From NCBI RefSeq assembly GCF_030344915.1, contig NZ_CP128233.1:868001-932000 (forward strand): 64,000 bases of DNA, read 5' to 3'. Positions 27,726 through 38,167 of the stretch are shown piece by piece (position 1 is the first letter of the stretch; every line of letters starts with the position of its first letter). The notes below the pieces were generated by a model that had not been told where the DNA came from, made no database searches, and saw nothing but the letters and a program-made list of their open reading frames with translations. Made by a program: the position numbers and the translations under genes. Origin of the DNA: Neopusillimonas aromaticivorans. GTDB lineage: Bacteria; Pseudomonadota; Gammaproteobacteria; Burkholderiales; Burkholderiaceae_B.

Positions 27726-28784
27726 TCACCGCGCCCAATCGCTTTCCAGCGAATGGCTGTAGCGCGACATGGCAAAGCAAAACACAAAATAAATCGCCGC
27801 GATAAACAGGTATACCTCGGTGCTGAACCCTTGCCACTGGGCATCAGCCAACGCCGTCTTAGCGGCCTGGGTCAAGTCGAAGATACCGACAACGACGACC
27901 AAAGACGTGTCTTTGAACAACGAGATAAAAATGCCGGTTAAAGGCCCTACTACGGTACGCAAGGCTTGCGGCAAGATGATGGCCCCCATCTTTTGCCAAT
28001 ATCCCAAACCCAAGGCATCGGCACTTTGGTATTGGCCAGACGGTATCGCCTGAAGGCCACCCCTGACCGTTTCGGCAATGTACGCTGCCACAAAACACAC
28101 GATGGCGACCTGCACACGCAACAACTTGTCGATGGTCAGCCCTTCGGGCATGAATAACGGCAACATGACAGACGCCAGAAACAACAGGCTGATCAAGGGT
28201 ACGCCACGGATCAATTCGATGTACACCACACACAACGCCCGAATTGCCGGCATGTCGCTACGGCGCCCCAACGCCAGCAACACCCCCAGCGGGAATGCCA
28301 ACCCGATCCCGAATGTCGCCAGAATCAGGGTCAGGGGCAAACCGCCCCAAAGACGATTTTCCACATAGACCAAACCGGCAACCCCACCCCACATCAATAC
28401 GGCCACGAGCGACAGAACCACAAGCCAGAGCAGTGCCAACCAGGATTTCCAGAAGGCCCGCACACAACTGACAACCACCAGGGCAACCAGCAGGACACTG
28501 GCCAGCAACGGTCGCCACTGTTCGTCATGCGGATAAATACCGAACAGAATCAGACGGTACTTATGGGTAATGACCGCCCAACACGCCCCTGCGGTTTCAC
28601 GACACCCGGCGGAAGAGTCGGCACTGAAACGGGCATCGAACCATAACCAGTCAAGCAACGGAGGCACGGCCAACGCCAGCACACCGGCGCCAAACACGGT
28701 GAGAACCAGATTCAAGGGGCTGGATACCAGATCGGCCACCCAGCCTTTGCTTCTCCTGTACGATCCGGCAAGCCCCTCCATCAT
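27726..28784 (-). CDS. aapM: General L-amino acid ABC transporter permease AapM
   Basis: 352 residues, with a long N-terminal part containing extra helices, as in AapM. The permease core has PLTLILATFGIGLAFPLGVLLALGRR and the EAA-type loop SADALGLGYWQKMGAIILPQALR. In Rhizobium-type systems AapQ and AapM form the membrane channel with binding protein AapJ and ATPase AapP. The start overlaps the end of aapQ by four bases. No aapJ or aapP is in the window, which is unusual. The frame is intact. Confidence 0.83.
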   Translation of the reverse strand: MMEGLAGSYRRSKGWVADLVSSPLNLVLTVFGAGVLALAVPPLLDWLWFDARFSADSSAGCRETAGACWAVITHKYRLILFGIYPHDEQWRPLLASVLLVALVVVSCVRAFWKSWLALLWLVVLSLVAVLMWGGVAGLVYVENRLWGGLPLTLILATFGIGLAFPLGVLLALGRRSDMPAIRALCVVYIELIRGVPLISLLFLASVMLPLFMPEGLTIDKLLRVQVAIVCFVAAYIAETVRGGLQAIPSGQYQSADALGLGYWQKMGAIILPQALRTVVGPLTGIFISLFKDTSLVVVVGIFDLTQAAKTALADAQWQGFSTEVYLFIAAIYFVFCFAMSRYSHSLESDWAR

Positions 28785-29791
28785 CGAGTCACCAGCGCCA
28801 TACGGCGGTTATACCCATTCATAAGGGCGGCAATCGCAAGGCTGACCGTCAGGTAAGCGGCCATGATCACCAGCACACCTTCAATCGCTTGGCCGGTCTG
28901 GTTGATCGCGGTGTTCACCACCGAAACAATATCGGGATAGCCCACAGCAACGGCCAGTGAACTGTTTTTGGTCAGATTCAGGTACTGGCTGGTCATCGGG
29001 GGCACCATGACACGCAGTGCCTGTGGCCATACCACCGTCTGCACGACCTGTCGGTCTGACAGCCCCAGCGCATATCCGGCCATCCATTGGCCGCGTCCGA
29101 CCGACTGAATGCCGGAACGCACAATTTCGGCCACAAACGCCGAGGTATACAACACCAGACCAGCCAACAGGGCCAGGAACTCGGGGCTGATCGTTACCCC
29201 CGGAGAAATTGAAGCCGCGCAGCACAGGTATCGACAAGGCCATCGTCTGCCAATCAAACCATGGCAGCATCAAGCCACGGTTTGACAAAAAGACCCTGGC
29301 AGCAGCTCGACCGCTTGACGAGCCGGTGGCGCCGCCTCGGTAATCAAGGCATACCAGAACAACAGTTGCAACAAAAGCGGCACATTACGCATGACCTCGA
29401 TATAACTGCGGGCGAGCGTGGCGACCAAAGGATTCCGGACCAGCCGCGCCATGCCCACGAGGCCCCCAAGCACTGTCGCCAGTACAACACCGGTCAGCGC
29501 CACTTTGAGGGTATTGAGCAGACCGACGCCAATTGCCCGTGCGTAGGTATCAGAAGCACTGTAGGCCACTACGGATTCACTGATGGCGAAACCCGCTTCA
29601 TTGTGTAAAAAACCGAAACCCGTGGCAATGTTACGCGCGGCCAGATTATTCAGGACATTGCTCACCAGGAAAGCGGCCACCAGCCCGACAGCCACCAGCA
29701 ATAACGCCTGATAGACCCAACCCCGCAAGCGCGGGTTATGCCAGGAAAGAAATGCCTTGAGCGGGCGGGTACGAGAGGACATCAATGCCAT
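28781..29791 (-). CDS. aapQ: General L-amino acid ABC transporter permease AapQ (two frameshifts)
   Basis: About 337 residues. N-terminal hydrophobic part (GWVYQALLLVAVGLVAAFLVSNVL), then NNLAARNIATGFGFLHNEAGFAISE, a stretch conserved in AapQ. The permease core shows ARSYIEVMRNVPLLLQLLFWY and the EAA loop AGYALGLSDRQVVQTVVWPQALR. Single bases are missing at 29294-29296 and in the C run 29197-29201. The gene starts at 29791 and is divergent from ftsE, with about 110 bases between them. It forms the channel with AapM. Confidence 0.83.
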
Positions 29792-29901
29792 AAATTATCC
29801 GGGTGATGCTGAATTTGCCGCGAAGCACCATATCATAATCACTTAGAATAACCGGGTTGCCCATCCGGGCGATTTAACCGGGTTTCCTCTCGCTGGTTGC
29901 C

Positions 29902-30571
29902 ATGATCGAGTTTCAGCACGTCTTCAAATCTTACGGCCGCAGTCGAAACATATTGGCCGACATCAATTTCCGCATCGACGCGGGTGAGTTCGTTTTTGTC
30001 TCCGGGCCTTCCGGTGCCGGCAAATCGACCCTGCTCAAGCTCATTGGCGGGCTTGAACCGCCCAGCCGCGGCAGCATCACCGTCAGGAACCAGCGTATCG
30101 ACAAAATGCCGCTGCGGGCGCGCCCTACCTGCGTCGCGCCGTCGGCGTCATTTTGCAGGACGCCCATTTATTGTTTGATCGCTCGGCGATCAATAACGTA
30201 CTGCTGCCGCTGACCGTGGTTGGCCTGGAGCACGGGCAAGCGGTTTCGCGGGCGCGTGCCGCGCTTGAAAAGGTCGGGCTGTCGGGTAAAGAAGACCTGA
30301 ACCCGATTGAAATGTCGGGGGTGAACAACAACGCCTGGCCATTGCCCGTGCCATTGTGAATCGCCCGGCCATCCTGATTGCCGACGAACCCACCGCCAAC
30401 CTCGACCACGAAAGCGCCCGACGCATCCTGGATGTCTTTCGTGATTTCAACCGGGTTGGCGTCACCACCCTTATTGCCTCGCACGACACCCGACTGATGG
30501 CCGAATACGCCAACCGCACACTGCAGATCACTCAGGGCGGGTTCAACGATTTTGCCGGGGTGGCCGCATGA
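29902..30571 (+). CDS. ftsE: Cell-division ABC ATPase FtsE (two frameshifts)
   Basis: About 223 residues. Walker A is GPSGAGKST, the Q-loop is VILQDAHLLFDR, the signature is MSGGEQQRLAIARAIV, Walker B is AILIADEPTANLD, and the switch His is in IASHD. FtsE drives FtsX, which controls peptidoglycan hydrolases at the septum. Single bases are missing near 30129-30131 and in the G run 30317-30321; the second restores the signature motif exactly, which argues for a sequence error rather than gene loss. The end overlaps ftsX by four bases. Confidence 0.9.
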
Positions 30572-31476
30572 AACGCTGGTTCAGACAACACCGCTATGCC
30601 ATTCTGGTTGCCGTACGCCGTCTCTGGCTGCATCCGTTTTCATCCATCTCGAATCTGTTGGTCATTGCCCTGACACTGGCGCTGCCCATCCTGGGCGCCA
30701 GCTTCCTGAAAGCCGCGCAACCGGTCGTAAAAGAGGTCTCCATTTCGCCGGAAATCACGGTATTCATGAAACCAGCCGCAACGCGCAACGCCAGCCAGGA
30801 TGTGCTCGCCGCTGTGAAAACACGGCATGGCGACGCCATTGCATCGGCACGCATCGTTACCCGTGAAGAAGCCATGGCCAGCCTCAAACGTAATCCGAAC
30901 TGGGCCGACGCACTGTCGGTTTTGCCCGACAACCCATTACCCGACGCCGTGCTGGTTACCCTGAACCAGGTCGAAAACCTGCCCGCCATCACGGCCGCGC
31001 TGGTCAAAGACCTTGGCACGTTGCCCGAGGTCCATACCGTCCAGCACGATGCCGCCTGGGTGCAGCGCCTTGCTGCCATTCTGGACTTTGTCACCGTTGG
31101 CTTGGGCATGCTGGCGGCCGGGGTTGCGCTGGTGGTACTGGCAACGGTTTTCAATACCGTACGCATGCAGGCGCTTACCCAGCGTGAAGAAATCGCCGTC
31201 GCGCGCCTGGTCGGGGCTACAGAATCATTCGTGCGTCGTCCATTTTTATACCTGGGCGCCCTGACCGGCGTACTGGCCAGCCTGCTGGCCATCGCCCTTG
31301 CCCAGATCGCACTGCAGCCACTGAACCGGGCGCTGGCCAATCTGGCCGCCAGCTACGGGACTCGCATCGAACTGTCACTACCCGATGGGTTATGGCTGGT
31401 CTGGTCGATAGTGGCGGTCGCTCTGCTGGCGGCCTTGTCGGCACGCTGGTCAGTCACACGCAACACCCGCTTTTAG
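30568..31476 (+). CDS. ftsX: Cell-division membrane protein FtsX
   Basis: 302 residues. An N-terminal cytoplasmic stretch and first helix (ISNLLVIALTLALPILGASFL) are followed by a periplasmic domain of about 130 residues containing EITVFMKPAATRNASQDVL. Three C-terminal helices follow, with TVFNTVRMQALTQREEIAVARLVGATESFVRRPFLYLG, the FtsX signature. It acts with FtsE in the divisome to activate septal amidases through the periplasmic domain. The frame is intact; mutY starts 6 bases downstream. Confidence 0.93.
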   Translation: MKRWFRQHRYAILVAVRRLWLHPFSSISNLLVIALTLALPILGASFLKAAQPVVKEVSISPEITVFMKPAATRNASQDVLAAVKTRHGDAIASARIVTREEAMASLKRNPNWADALSVLPDNPLPDAVLVTLNQVENLPAITAALVKDLGTLPEVHTVQHDAAWVQRLAAILDFVTVGLGMLAAGVALVVLATVFNTVRMQALTQREEIAVARLVGATESFVRRPFLYLGALTGVLASLLAIALAQIALQPLNRALANLAASYGTRIELSLPDGLWLVWSIVAVALLAALSARWSVTRNTRF

Positions 31477-31482
31477 CCAACC

Positions 31483-32626
31483 ATGCACGAACATGCCCCA
31501 TCCCTTGCCCTGACGGGCAAGCCCAGCCCGGTTGAATCTGGTGGCTCTGTTGATCCTGTTACTCCCGCCACTTTCGCAACCGCAGTGGTACGTTGGCAAA
31601 AAACACATGGCCGCCATCACCTGCCCTGGCAGCAAAGTCACGATGCCTACAGGGTCTGGCTGTCGGAAATCATGCTGCAACAAACCCAGGTCAGCACGGT
31701 TTTAGGTTACTACGAACGTTTTCTTGCCCGTTTCCCGACCCTCGGCGATCTGGCTCTCGCACGCCAAGACGAAGTCATGCCGTTCTGGGCCGGCCTGGGC
31801 TACTACGCACGTGCACGCAACCTGCACCGCTGTGCACAAGCCGTTTATACGCAGTACAACGGCGAATTCCCGCATGACCCTGAACTGATTGCGCAACTGC
31901 CTGGCATTGGCCGATCAACAGCGGGCGCCATTGCGGCTTTCTCATGGAAGGTGCGCACCCCGATCATGGACGGCAACGTCAAGCGTGTGTTTACCCGCTG
32001 GTTCGGCATCGAAGGCTACCCTGGCAGCAGCGCGATTGACAAAAAACTCTGGGAACTGGCCCACGACGTGCTGGATGCTGCCCCTGAAACACTGGATATT
32101 CGGGCCTACACCCAGGGCCTGATGGATCTGGGGTCGGGCCCTGTGCACGCCGAAATCCCTCATGCGGGGGCTGCCCCTGCGCAACGGGTGCCACGCCAGA
32201 GCGCATAACCTGCAGAACACGTTGCCTACGCCGAAACCTCGGGCCACACAGCCACAACGCCGCTGCCACATGCTGGTGCTGACAAGAGACGCAAACGTGC
32301 TGCTTGAGCAGCGTGGCGACAGCGGAATCTGGGGTGGCCTGCTTTGCCTGCCACAGTTTGACGATGAACACGCCATGCAACAATGGTGCATCCATCAAGG
32401 CATCACGCTGCGCCCGTCGGGCCGCATGGCCGGGCTGCAACATGTGTTTTCACATTTCAAGCTTGATATCACACCCTGGCACGCCACCACGACCGCTACC
32501 GCGCTGGCTGAACCCCGCACAACGCAGCAATGGTTTGCGCTATCGGGGCTGGCAGACCTGGCGGTTCCGGCACCCGTCAAAAAAATACTGGATGGCCTGA
32601 CCACCCTGCCCTTGTTCAACGACTAA
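31483..32626 (+). CDS. mutY: A/G-specific adenine glycosylase MutY (two frameshifts)
   Basis: About 381 residues. Removes adenine mispaired with 8-oxoguanine. The helix-hairpin-helix is LPGIGRSTAGAIAAFSW, the catalytic Asp is in IMDGNVKRVFTRWFG and the Glu in WLSEIMLQQTQVSTV. As given, the iron-sulphur region is scrambled. Restoring one G at 32136-32138 and one C at 32174-32177 yields PCARRNPSCGGCPLRNGC, a perfect Cx6Cx2Cx5C [4Fe-4S] motif. The C-terminal NUDIX-like domain (MLVLTRDANVLLEQRGDSGIWGGLLCLPQF) recognises 8-oxoG. The stop overlaps the rodA stop tail to tail. Likely cotranscribed with ftsEX. Confidence 0.92.
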
Positions 32627-33759
32627 CGCACCACCCCACGGTGTTTGCTGATGCTCATGAGCAAGCCACACGCCACCCCAAGGGTCAACAACGCCGTCCC
32701 GCCGTAACTCATGAACGGCAAGGGCACCCCTACCACCGGCAAAATCCCGGTGACCATGCCGATGTTCACGAACACATAGACAAAAAACATCATAGCCAGG
32801 GCACCGCCCAGCAAACGACCGAACTGCGTGGTGGCGCCAGCTGTGATGACCAGACCACGACCAATCAGCAAAAAGTACAACACCAGCAGAAGGATCCCGC
32901 CATAAAGGCCGAACTCCTCGGCATATACCGCGAAGACAAAGTCAGTTGTACGCTCGGGAATGAAATCGAGATGGGTCTGTGTCCCTTCCATATAGCCTTT
33001 GCCATACACCCCGCCGGAGCCGATCGCAATCATTGACTGGATGGTATGGAACCCCTTGCCCAAGGGGTCGGAACCTGGGTCAAGCAATGTGCAGACGCGA
33101 TTCTTCTGGTATTCGTGCAAAACCACCCAGTCAACGCCAGGCTGGCAAATATCCGTTTCAAAATACACCAGCGTGCTCAGGCCAACGACACCCGCCAGGA
33201 CCAGCGGAATCAACAGTTTGAACGACAAACCGGCAAAATAGATGACAAAAAAGCCGGACATGAAAACCAGCAACGCCGTACCCAGATCGGGCTGCTTGAC
33301 GATCAGAATGAACGGGATCAGCAACAAAACCAGCGCAACGAAAAAATCAATAAGCCGAAACTTGCCCTCGTTGCGATGAAAATACCAGGCCAGCATCATG
33401 GGCACCGTGATTTTCAGCATCTCTGACGGCTGAATACGCACAATGCCCAAATCAAGCCAGCGGGTGGCCCCTTTGCTGGTTTCACCAAAAAACTCAACCC
33501 CCAGCAATAGCACGACGCCAAATACATACAGCAGAGGAGTCAGCTTCATCAACCACTTGGGCGGGGTCAAGGCAACAACCCACAAGGCAATGAAGGCCAG
33601 CACGAAATTACGCGCCTGATCCGCAAAACGCCAGTCGGTATCACCCACCGCCGAGTGCATGATGAGCAGGCCCATAAAGGCCATCAGCATCAGCACCAGA
33701 AGCAGCGGCCAGTCGAAGGCACCGAAAACGCGTGCAAGAATCTGCCCCAGGCGTCTCAT
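32623..33759 (-). CDS. rodA: Rod-shape peptidoglycan glycosyltransferase RodA
   Basis: 378 residues of the SEDS family. Start at 33759 (MRRLGQILARVFGAFDWPLLL). About ten helices. Conserved parts are GATRWLDLGIVRIQPSEMLKI, KQPDLGTALLVFMSGF with the catalytic Asp region, and LPFMSYGGTALLTLGVACGLLMSI. It polymerises glycan strands for cell elongation together with the PBP2 encoded upstream; its start overlaps the mrdA end by four bases. Cytoplasmic membrane; elongasome. The frame is intact. Confidence 0.94.
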   Translation of the reverse strand: MRRLGQILARVFGAFDWPLLLVLMLMAFMGLLIMHSAVGDTDWRFADQARNFVLAFIALWVVALTPPKWLMKLTPLLYVFGVVLLLGVEFFGETSKGATRWLDLGIVRIQPSEMLKITVPMMLAWYFHRNEGKFRLIDFFVALVLLLIPFILIVKQPDLGTALLVFMSGFFVIYFAGLSFKLLIPLVLAGVVGLSTLVYFETDICQPGVDWVVLHEYQKNRVCTLLDPGSDPLGKGFHTIQSMIAIGSGGVYGKGYMEGTQTHLDFIPERTTDFVFAVYAEEFGLYGGILLLVLYFLLIGRGLVITAGATTQFGRLLGGALAMMFFVYVFVNIGMVTGILPVVGVPLPFMSYGGTALLTLGVACGLLMSISKHRGVVR

Positions 33760-35639
33760 GGCCGCCCCTCTGATGCCGACACCGGCGCAGGCGGCACATA
33801 GTCGCGCAGCCAATAGTCAAAAACCTTGCGGGCCAACGGCGCTGCTGCGGTGGAACCCCAGCCACCGTTCTCGATGATCAGGGCCAGGGCAATTTTCGGG
33901 TTTTCTGCCGGCGCATACGCCATGAACAAGGCGTGGTCACGCAACCGCTCATCAACGGCACTGGCATCGTATTTGGCGCCCCTGAGGCTATAGACCTGCG
34001 CCGTCCCGGTCTTGCCGGCGGCCTGATACTTTGCCCCCGCAAATGCGCGCCGGGCCGTCCCTTCGTTTACCACCCCCACCAGCGCCCGATTGATCACATC
34101 GACATTTGCCCGTTTCAGCGGCACCACATGCGAGGGTTCGGTAACTGTTTGCTCAAGCAGGCCGGTTTGCGCGTTACGCACGATATCCACAAGGTGCGGA
34201 CGCATATAGGTTCCGCCATTGGCCAGTACGGCAGTTGCCTGGGCCAGCTGCAGCAACGTGAAGGCGTTATAGCCCTGACCCACGGCCACCGATACCGTTT
34301 CACCGGCGTACCAGCGCTGTTGCTCGGGCTTCTTGAATGCGCGCTGCTTCCAGTCGGTTGATGGCAAGATCCCTTTCTTTTCACCATCCAGATCAATGCC
34401 GGTGATCTGGCCGAAACCAAACTGGCTGCTGAAATCGTGCAAGGCATTCACCCCCATTTCAGGGCCCAGGGAATAAAAATAGGTATCTGACGAAACCACC
34501 AACGCCCGGTGCATGTCGGTCGGGCCATAAGCGACCGAACCGGCATTACGGAACTTCTGCCCGCCAAACTCATAAAACCCGGGGTCTGATATGCGCTGCG
34601 ATGGCGTACGCAAGCCCATTTCCAGCGCGGCAAGGGCAACAAACGGTTTGTAGGTCGAACCAATCGGATACGTGCTGTACAACGGACGGTTCAACAACGG
34701 GAAGTCCGGAGATTCGTTCAGTTCGCGCCAGTTATCGACGTCAATACCATCAATGAACAGGTTCGGGTCGAATGAAGGCGCCGACACAAAGGCCAAAATC
34801 TCCCCGCTTTTAGGGTCAATGGCCACCAAAGCGCCCCGTCGACCTTCATACTCTTGCTCGGCCATCTGCTGCAAACCGATATCAAGCGACAAGACCAGAT
34901 CAGAACCCGGCACCGGGTCGATGCGGTGCAAGGTCCGTACCGGGCGACCGGTCGCCGTCACCTCGACCTCTTCCAGACCGGTCTGGCCATGCAGCACCGA
35001 CTCCCAGGTTTTCTCGATCCCTTTCTTGCCAATCGTCGATGTCCCCCGGTAATTGCCGGTTTGACCGCTTTCTTCGAGTTGTTCAAGGTCGGCCTCGGAA
35101 ATACGGCCGACATAACCGATAACATGGGCTGCCGTCTTTCCGTAGGGATATTCGCGCACCCATCGGGCGCTCAGTTCAACACCCTCAAAACGATACGCAT
35201 TGGCGGCAAACCAGGCCGCCTCGGTTTCATTCAGATTGTTGCGCAGGGGAATCTGGGTATAGCGACTGCTTTGCTGCACTTGCTGCAAAAAACGCTTGCG
35301 CTGGGTTGGCCCCAGATAAACCAGCTCGGAAATGTCGTCGAGTAACTGTTCAATGTTTTTGACCTTGGCCGGTGTCACGACCAGGGTGTAATCGCGGTAG
35401 TTGCGTGCCAGCACCACACCATTACGGTCAACGATTTCACCACGGCGCGGAGGAATCGGCATGACGGTGATCCGGTTGGCCTCGGCCCTGGCGGAAAACC
35501 CTTCAAAACGCACAACCTGCAAATACCAAAGCCGGGCCGCAAGCAAGCCGAAGCACACCAGCACGAACGACGCAGCCACAATGGCACGCACCAATATTTT
35601 GCGTTTCTGGGCCTTGGAAGTCTTTTTGAATTCGAACAT
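33756..35639 (-). CDS. mrdA: Penicillin-binding protein 2 (MrdA)
   Basis: 627 residues. One N-terminal transmembrane helix (ILVRAIVAASFVLVCFGLLAA), a dimerisation/pedestal domain with MPIPPRRGEIVDRNGVVLARN, and a C-terminal transpeptidase. The active-site SxxK is STYK in YPIGSTYKPFVALAALE, the SxN-like motif is SSD in ALVVSSDTYFYSLG, and KTG occurs in AAGKTGTAQVY. It cross-links side-wall peptidoglycan with RodA. The 1.9-kb frame is intact. It lies 20 bases downstream of mreD. Confidence 0.95.
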   Translation of the reverse strand: MFEFKKTSKAQKRKILVRAIVAASFVLVCFGLLAARLWYLQVVRFEGFSARAEANRITVMPIPPRRGEIVDRNGVVLARNYRDYTLVVTPAKVKNIEQLLDDISELVYLGPTQRKRFLQQVQQSSRYTQIPLRNNLNETEAAWFAANAYRFEGVELSARWVREYPYGKTAAHVIGYVGRISEADLEQLEESGQTGNYRGTSTIGKKGIEKTWESVLHGQTGLEEVEVTATGRPVRTLHRIDPVPGSDLVLSLDIGLQQMAEQEYEGRRGALVAIDPKSGEILAFVSAPSFDPNLFIDGIDVDNWRELNESPDFPLLNRPLYSTYPIGSTYKPFVALAALEMGLRTPSQRISDPGFYEFGGQKFRNAGSVAYGPTDMHRALVVSSDTYFYSLGPEMGVNALHDFSSQFGFGQITGIDLDGEKKGILPSTDWKQRAFKKPEQQRWYAGETVSVAVGQGYNAFTLLQLAQATAVLANGGTYMRPHLVDIVRNAQTGLLEQTVTEPSHVVPLKRANVDVINRALVGVVNEGTARRAFAGAKYQAAGKTGTAQVYSLRGAKYDASAVDERLRDHALFMAYAPAENPKIALALIIENGGWGSTAAAPLARKVFDYWLRDYVPPAPVSASEGRP

Positions 35640-35659
35640 ACCGCGTACTGGCGCTGGCG

Positions 35660-36214
35660 TTACGCCGCCCCGGTTTCGATGTCATCGTGCATACGATTGG
35701 GCAAATAATGCAGCAAAATATAGGCGATCGGCCATAAGGCGACGGTGAACAAGGCCGCCCATAACCAGCTCCAGCCTATCCATTGCCCGGCCAGCCACGA
35801 ACTGATCAAACCGTAAACGGCCCCGGGCACCACAAAAACCGGCAACAGATGCAATGCCTGCACGACGGCATTGAAACGCTGCAACCGTTTGCTCAGCAAT
35901 ACGACACCGTAGGTGGTTAGCCCATAAAGCAGGGCCTGGCCACCCAAGGGTGCGGCGTCATGGACGTCCATTAGCAAACCGAATAAAAATGCCGTGAACA
36001 GGTTAACGCGGCGCGGTTCATACAGGCACCAGAATGCCAGCACCAGCAGCAGCACGTTTGGTGCCGGCGTCCAGAGCCGCCACGACAACAACGAAACAAC
36101 CCAGGCCAGCAGCACCGAACCCCATACCAGCCACAGACTGGCAGACTTGGCAAATGAGCGTGTATCAAGCGGTTGCAGATCTCTGAGCGACGAGCGGAAA
36201 CCAGGACTGTTCAT
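35660..36214 (-). CDS. mreD: Rod-shape-determining protein MreD
   Basis: 184 residues with about five to six hydrophobic helices (SLWLVWGSVLLAWVVSLLSW, LLLVLAFWCLYEP, FLFGLLMDVHDAAPLGGQALLYGL). RVNLFTAFLFGLLMDV is the typical MreD core. It is a small membrane partner of MreC and RodA in the elongasome. The start lies 11 bases after the mreC stop. The frame is intact. Confidence 0.9.
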   Translation of the reverse strand: MNSPGFRSSLRDLQPLDTRSFAKSASLWLVWGSVLLAWVVSLLSWRLWTPAPNVLLLVLAFWCLYEPRRVNLFTAFLFGLLMDVHDAAPLGGQALLYGLTTYGVVLLSKRLQRFNAVVQALHLLPVFVVPGAVYGLISSWLAGQWIGWSWLWAALFTVALWPIAYILLHYLPNRMHDDIETGAA

Positions 36215-36225
36215 GAGCGCAATGC

Positions 36226-37100
36226 CTATTCGTTGACCACGGGTTCAGAAGCCGGGGTATCTGCCGCACCGCTCGTGTCCAGTACCAGAAAATGCCGGTA
36301 ACGTTCAGGATGGGACGATGGCCTGACCAGCCCCATGGCAAAACCACTGACCGTATCACGCAAGACGTCTTCGATACGTCCCACCGCCAGCCCGGCGGGG
36401 AACAAGCCGCCAATACCACTGGTGACCAGTTCGTCACCCACCTGCACATCGGCATTCACCGGCAGGTATCTGACCTCGACTTTGCCATCGGGGTTCCCGC
36501 CAAAGGCGATCAGACGCAAACCATTGCGTACAACCTGAACCGGGACCGAAACCTTGCTGTCCGTCAGCAGTGCCGCCTCGGAGGTGAGCGGTGTAACCCG
36601 GATGATCTGGCCCACCACTCCCCTTCATCGATGACGGGCATGCCGGGCGCAATACCGCTGGAGCTGCCTTTGTTGAAAATCAGGTGGCGACTGAATACCG
36701 TGGCTGGCTCGTAGAGCACCTCGACTGCAATGGACTTCTGTTCACCCAGTTCGGTCACGCTCAGCAGACGCCGGAGCTGCTGATTTTCGGTGGACAGCTG
36801 GGCCATGTGGCTGGCCAGCTGGGCGAGCTCGATACGCTGACGCTGCAGGGCTTCTTTTTCAGTGCGGGCCTGATTGGCCGCGTTGAACCAGCTATCGACG
36901 ACATCAGCCAGGTCGCGGGGCGCCATGGCAATGCGCTGAAACGGATAGATGAGCAGCGACACCACGCGACGGGCCGGGTCAAAGACCGGCCAGCGCGAAT
37001 CAGCCACCAGCAATACCAGGCTGATGAGAACAATGACCAGCAGCCGAACCTCGGGCGCAGGCCCCCGCTTGAACAAACGAAGATTCGGATTGCGCTGCAT
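36226..37100 (-). CDS. mreC: Rod-shape-determining protein MreC (one frameshift)
   Basis: About 291 residues. Short cytoplasmic tail, one helix (VRLLVIVLISLVLLVADSRWPVF), a coiled coil (about residues 65-115, NQARTEKEALQRQRIELAQLAS), then the periplasmic beta-barrel region (GIAPGMPVIDEGGVVGQIIRV). One base is missing in the C run 36620-36623; its repair gives the conserved VIDEGGVVGQ. MreC links MreB filaments to PBP2 and RodA. Loss would be expected to be lethal or to round the cells, so the shift is probably a sequence error. 23 bases separate it from mreB. Confidence 0.92.
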
Positions 37101-37123
37101 CGGTCAAAGCCGCACCGTCTGGT

Positions 37124-38167
37124 TCAGTCGTAGATGAAGACCGTACCCAGGCGCTCGAGGTGCTCGAGCGCCTCGCCGCACCCGCGGACAACGCAGGTGA
37201 GCGGGTCTTCAGCCACGATGACGGGCAAACCGGTTTCTTCTTGCAAGAGACGATCAAGGTCGCGCAGCAACGCGCCGCCACCGGTCAGGGCAATGCCCTT
37301 TTCGGTAATATCGGCACCCAGTTCGGGCGGAGTCTGTTCAAGCGCCGTTTTGACCGCGGAAACGATCTGGTTCAGCGGATCGGTGAGCGATTCGAGGATT
37401 TCGTTGGACGACACGGTGAAACTGCGCGGCACACCTTCGGACAAGTTGCGACCTTTGACTTCGATTTCGCGTATTTCCGCACCCGGGAAGGCAGAACCGA
37501 TTTCTTTCTTGATGTATTCGGCCGTGGGTTCGCCAATGAGCATGCCGTAATTGCGGCGGATGTAATTGATGATGGCCTCGTCGAACTTGTCGCCACCGAC
37601 ACGCACCGAACCCTTGTAGACCATGCCGCCCAGCGAAATAACGGCCACTTCGGTGGTACCGCCACCGATATCGACCACCATGGAACCGCTGGCATCGGAC
37701 ACGCCCAGACCCGCACCGATGGCGGCGGCCATGGGCTCTTCGATGAGATACACCTGACTGGCACCGGCACCCAGTGCCGATTCGCGAATGGCGCGGCGTT
37801 CGACCTGGGTTGAGCCGCAGGGCACACACACAATAATGCGCGGGCTGGGTGCAAACATGCTGCCCGGATGAACCATGCGGATAAACTGCTTGAGCATTTG
37901 CTCGGTGACGGTGAAATCGGCAATAACGCCGTCTTTCATGGGGCGAATGGCTTCGATGTTTCCCGGCACACGACCCAGCATCTGCTTGGCCTCGCGGCCT
38001 ACCGCCTGAATGATTTTCTTGCCATTGGGGCTACCATCGTGGCGGATGGCGACGACCGAAGGCTCATCAAGCACAATACCCTTGCCACGAACGTAAATAA
38101 GCGTGTTGGCCGTACCAAGGTCGATGGCCATATCGCTGGAAAAATAACTGCGGAGAAATCCGAACAT
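37124..38167 (-). CDS. mreB: Rod-shape-determining actin homologue MreB
   Basis: 347 residues. The actin-type ATP-binding motifs are IDLGTANTLIYVRGKGIVLDEPS (phosphate 1), MVVDIGGGTTEVAVISLGG (phosphate 2) and GIALTGGGALLRDL (adenosine). The N-terminal MFGFLRSYFSSDM includes the amphipathic membrane-binding helix. It forms cytoplasmic filaments that guide lateral wall synthesis. First gene of the mreBCD-mrdA-rodA operon, divergent from gatCAB across 183 bases. The frame is intact. Confidence 0.96.
   Translation of the reverse strand: MFGFLRSYFSSDMAIDLGTANTLIYVRGKGIVLDEPSVVAIRHDGSPNGKKIIQAVGREAKQMLGRVPGNIEAIRPMKDGVIADFTVTEQMLKQFIRMVHPGSMFAPSPRIIVCVPCGSTQVERRAIRESALGAGASQVYLIEEPMAAAIGAGLGVSDASGSMVVDIGGGTTEVAVISLGGMVYKGSVRVGGDKFDEAIINYIRRNYGMLIGEPTAEYIKKEIGSAFPGAEIREIEVKGRNLSEGVPRSFTVSSNEILESLTDPLNQIVSAVKTALEQTPPELGADITEKGIALTGGGALLRDLDRLLQEETGLPVIVAEDPLTCVVRGCGEALEHLERLGTVFIYD

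Noticed and set aside
36226..37100. mreC as a true pseudogene, and likewise gatA, ftsE and acnA
   Set aside because: A single added base restores every conserved motif and the expected length, and neighbouring genes of the same operons are intact.
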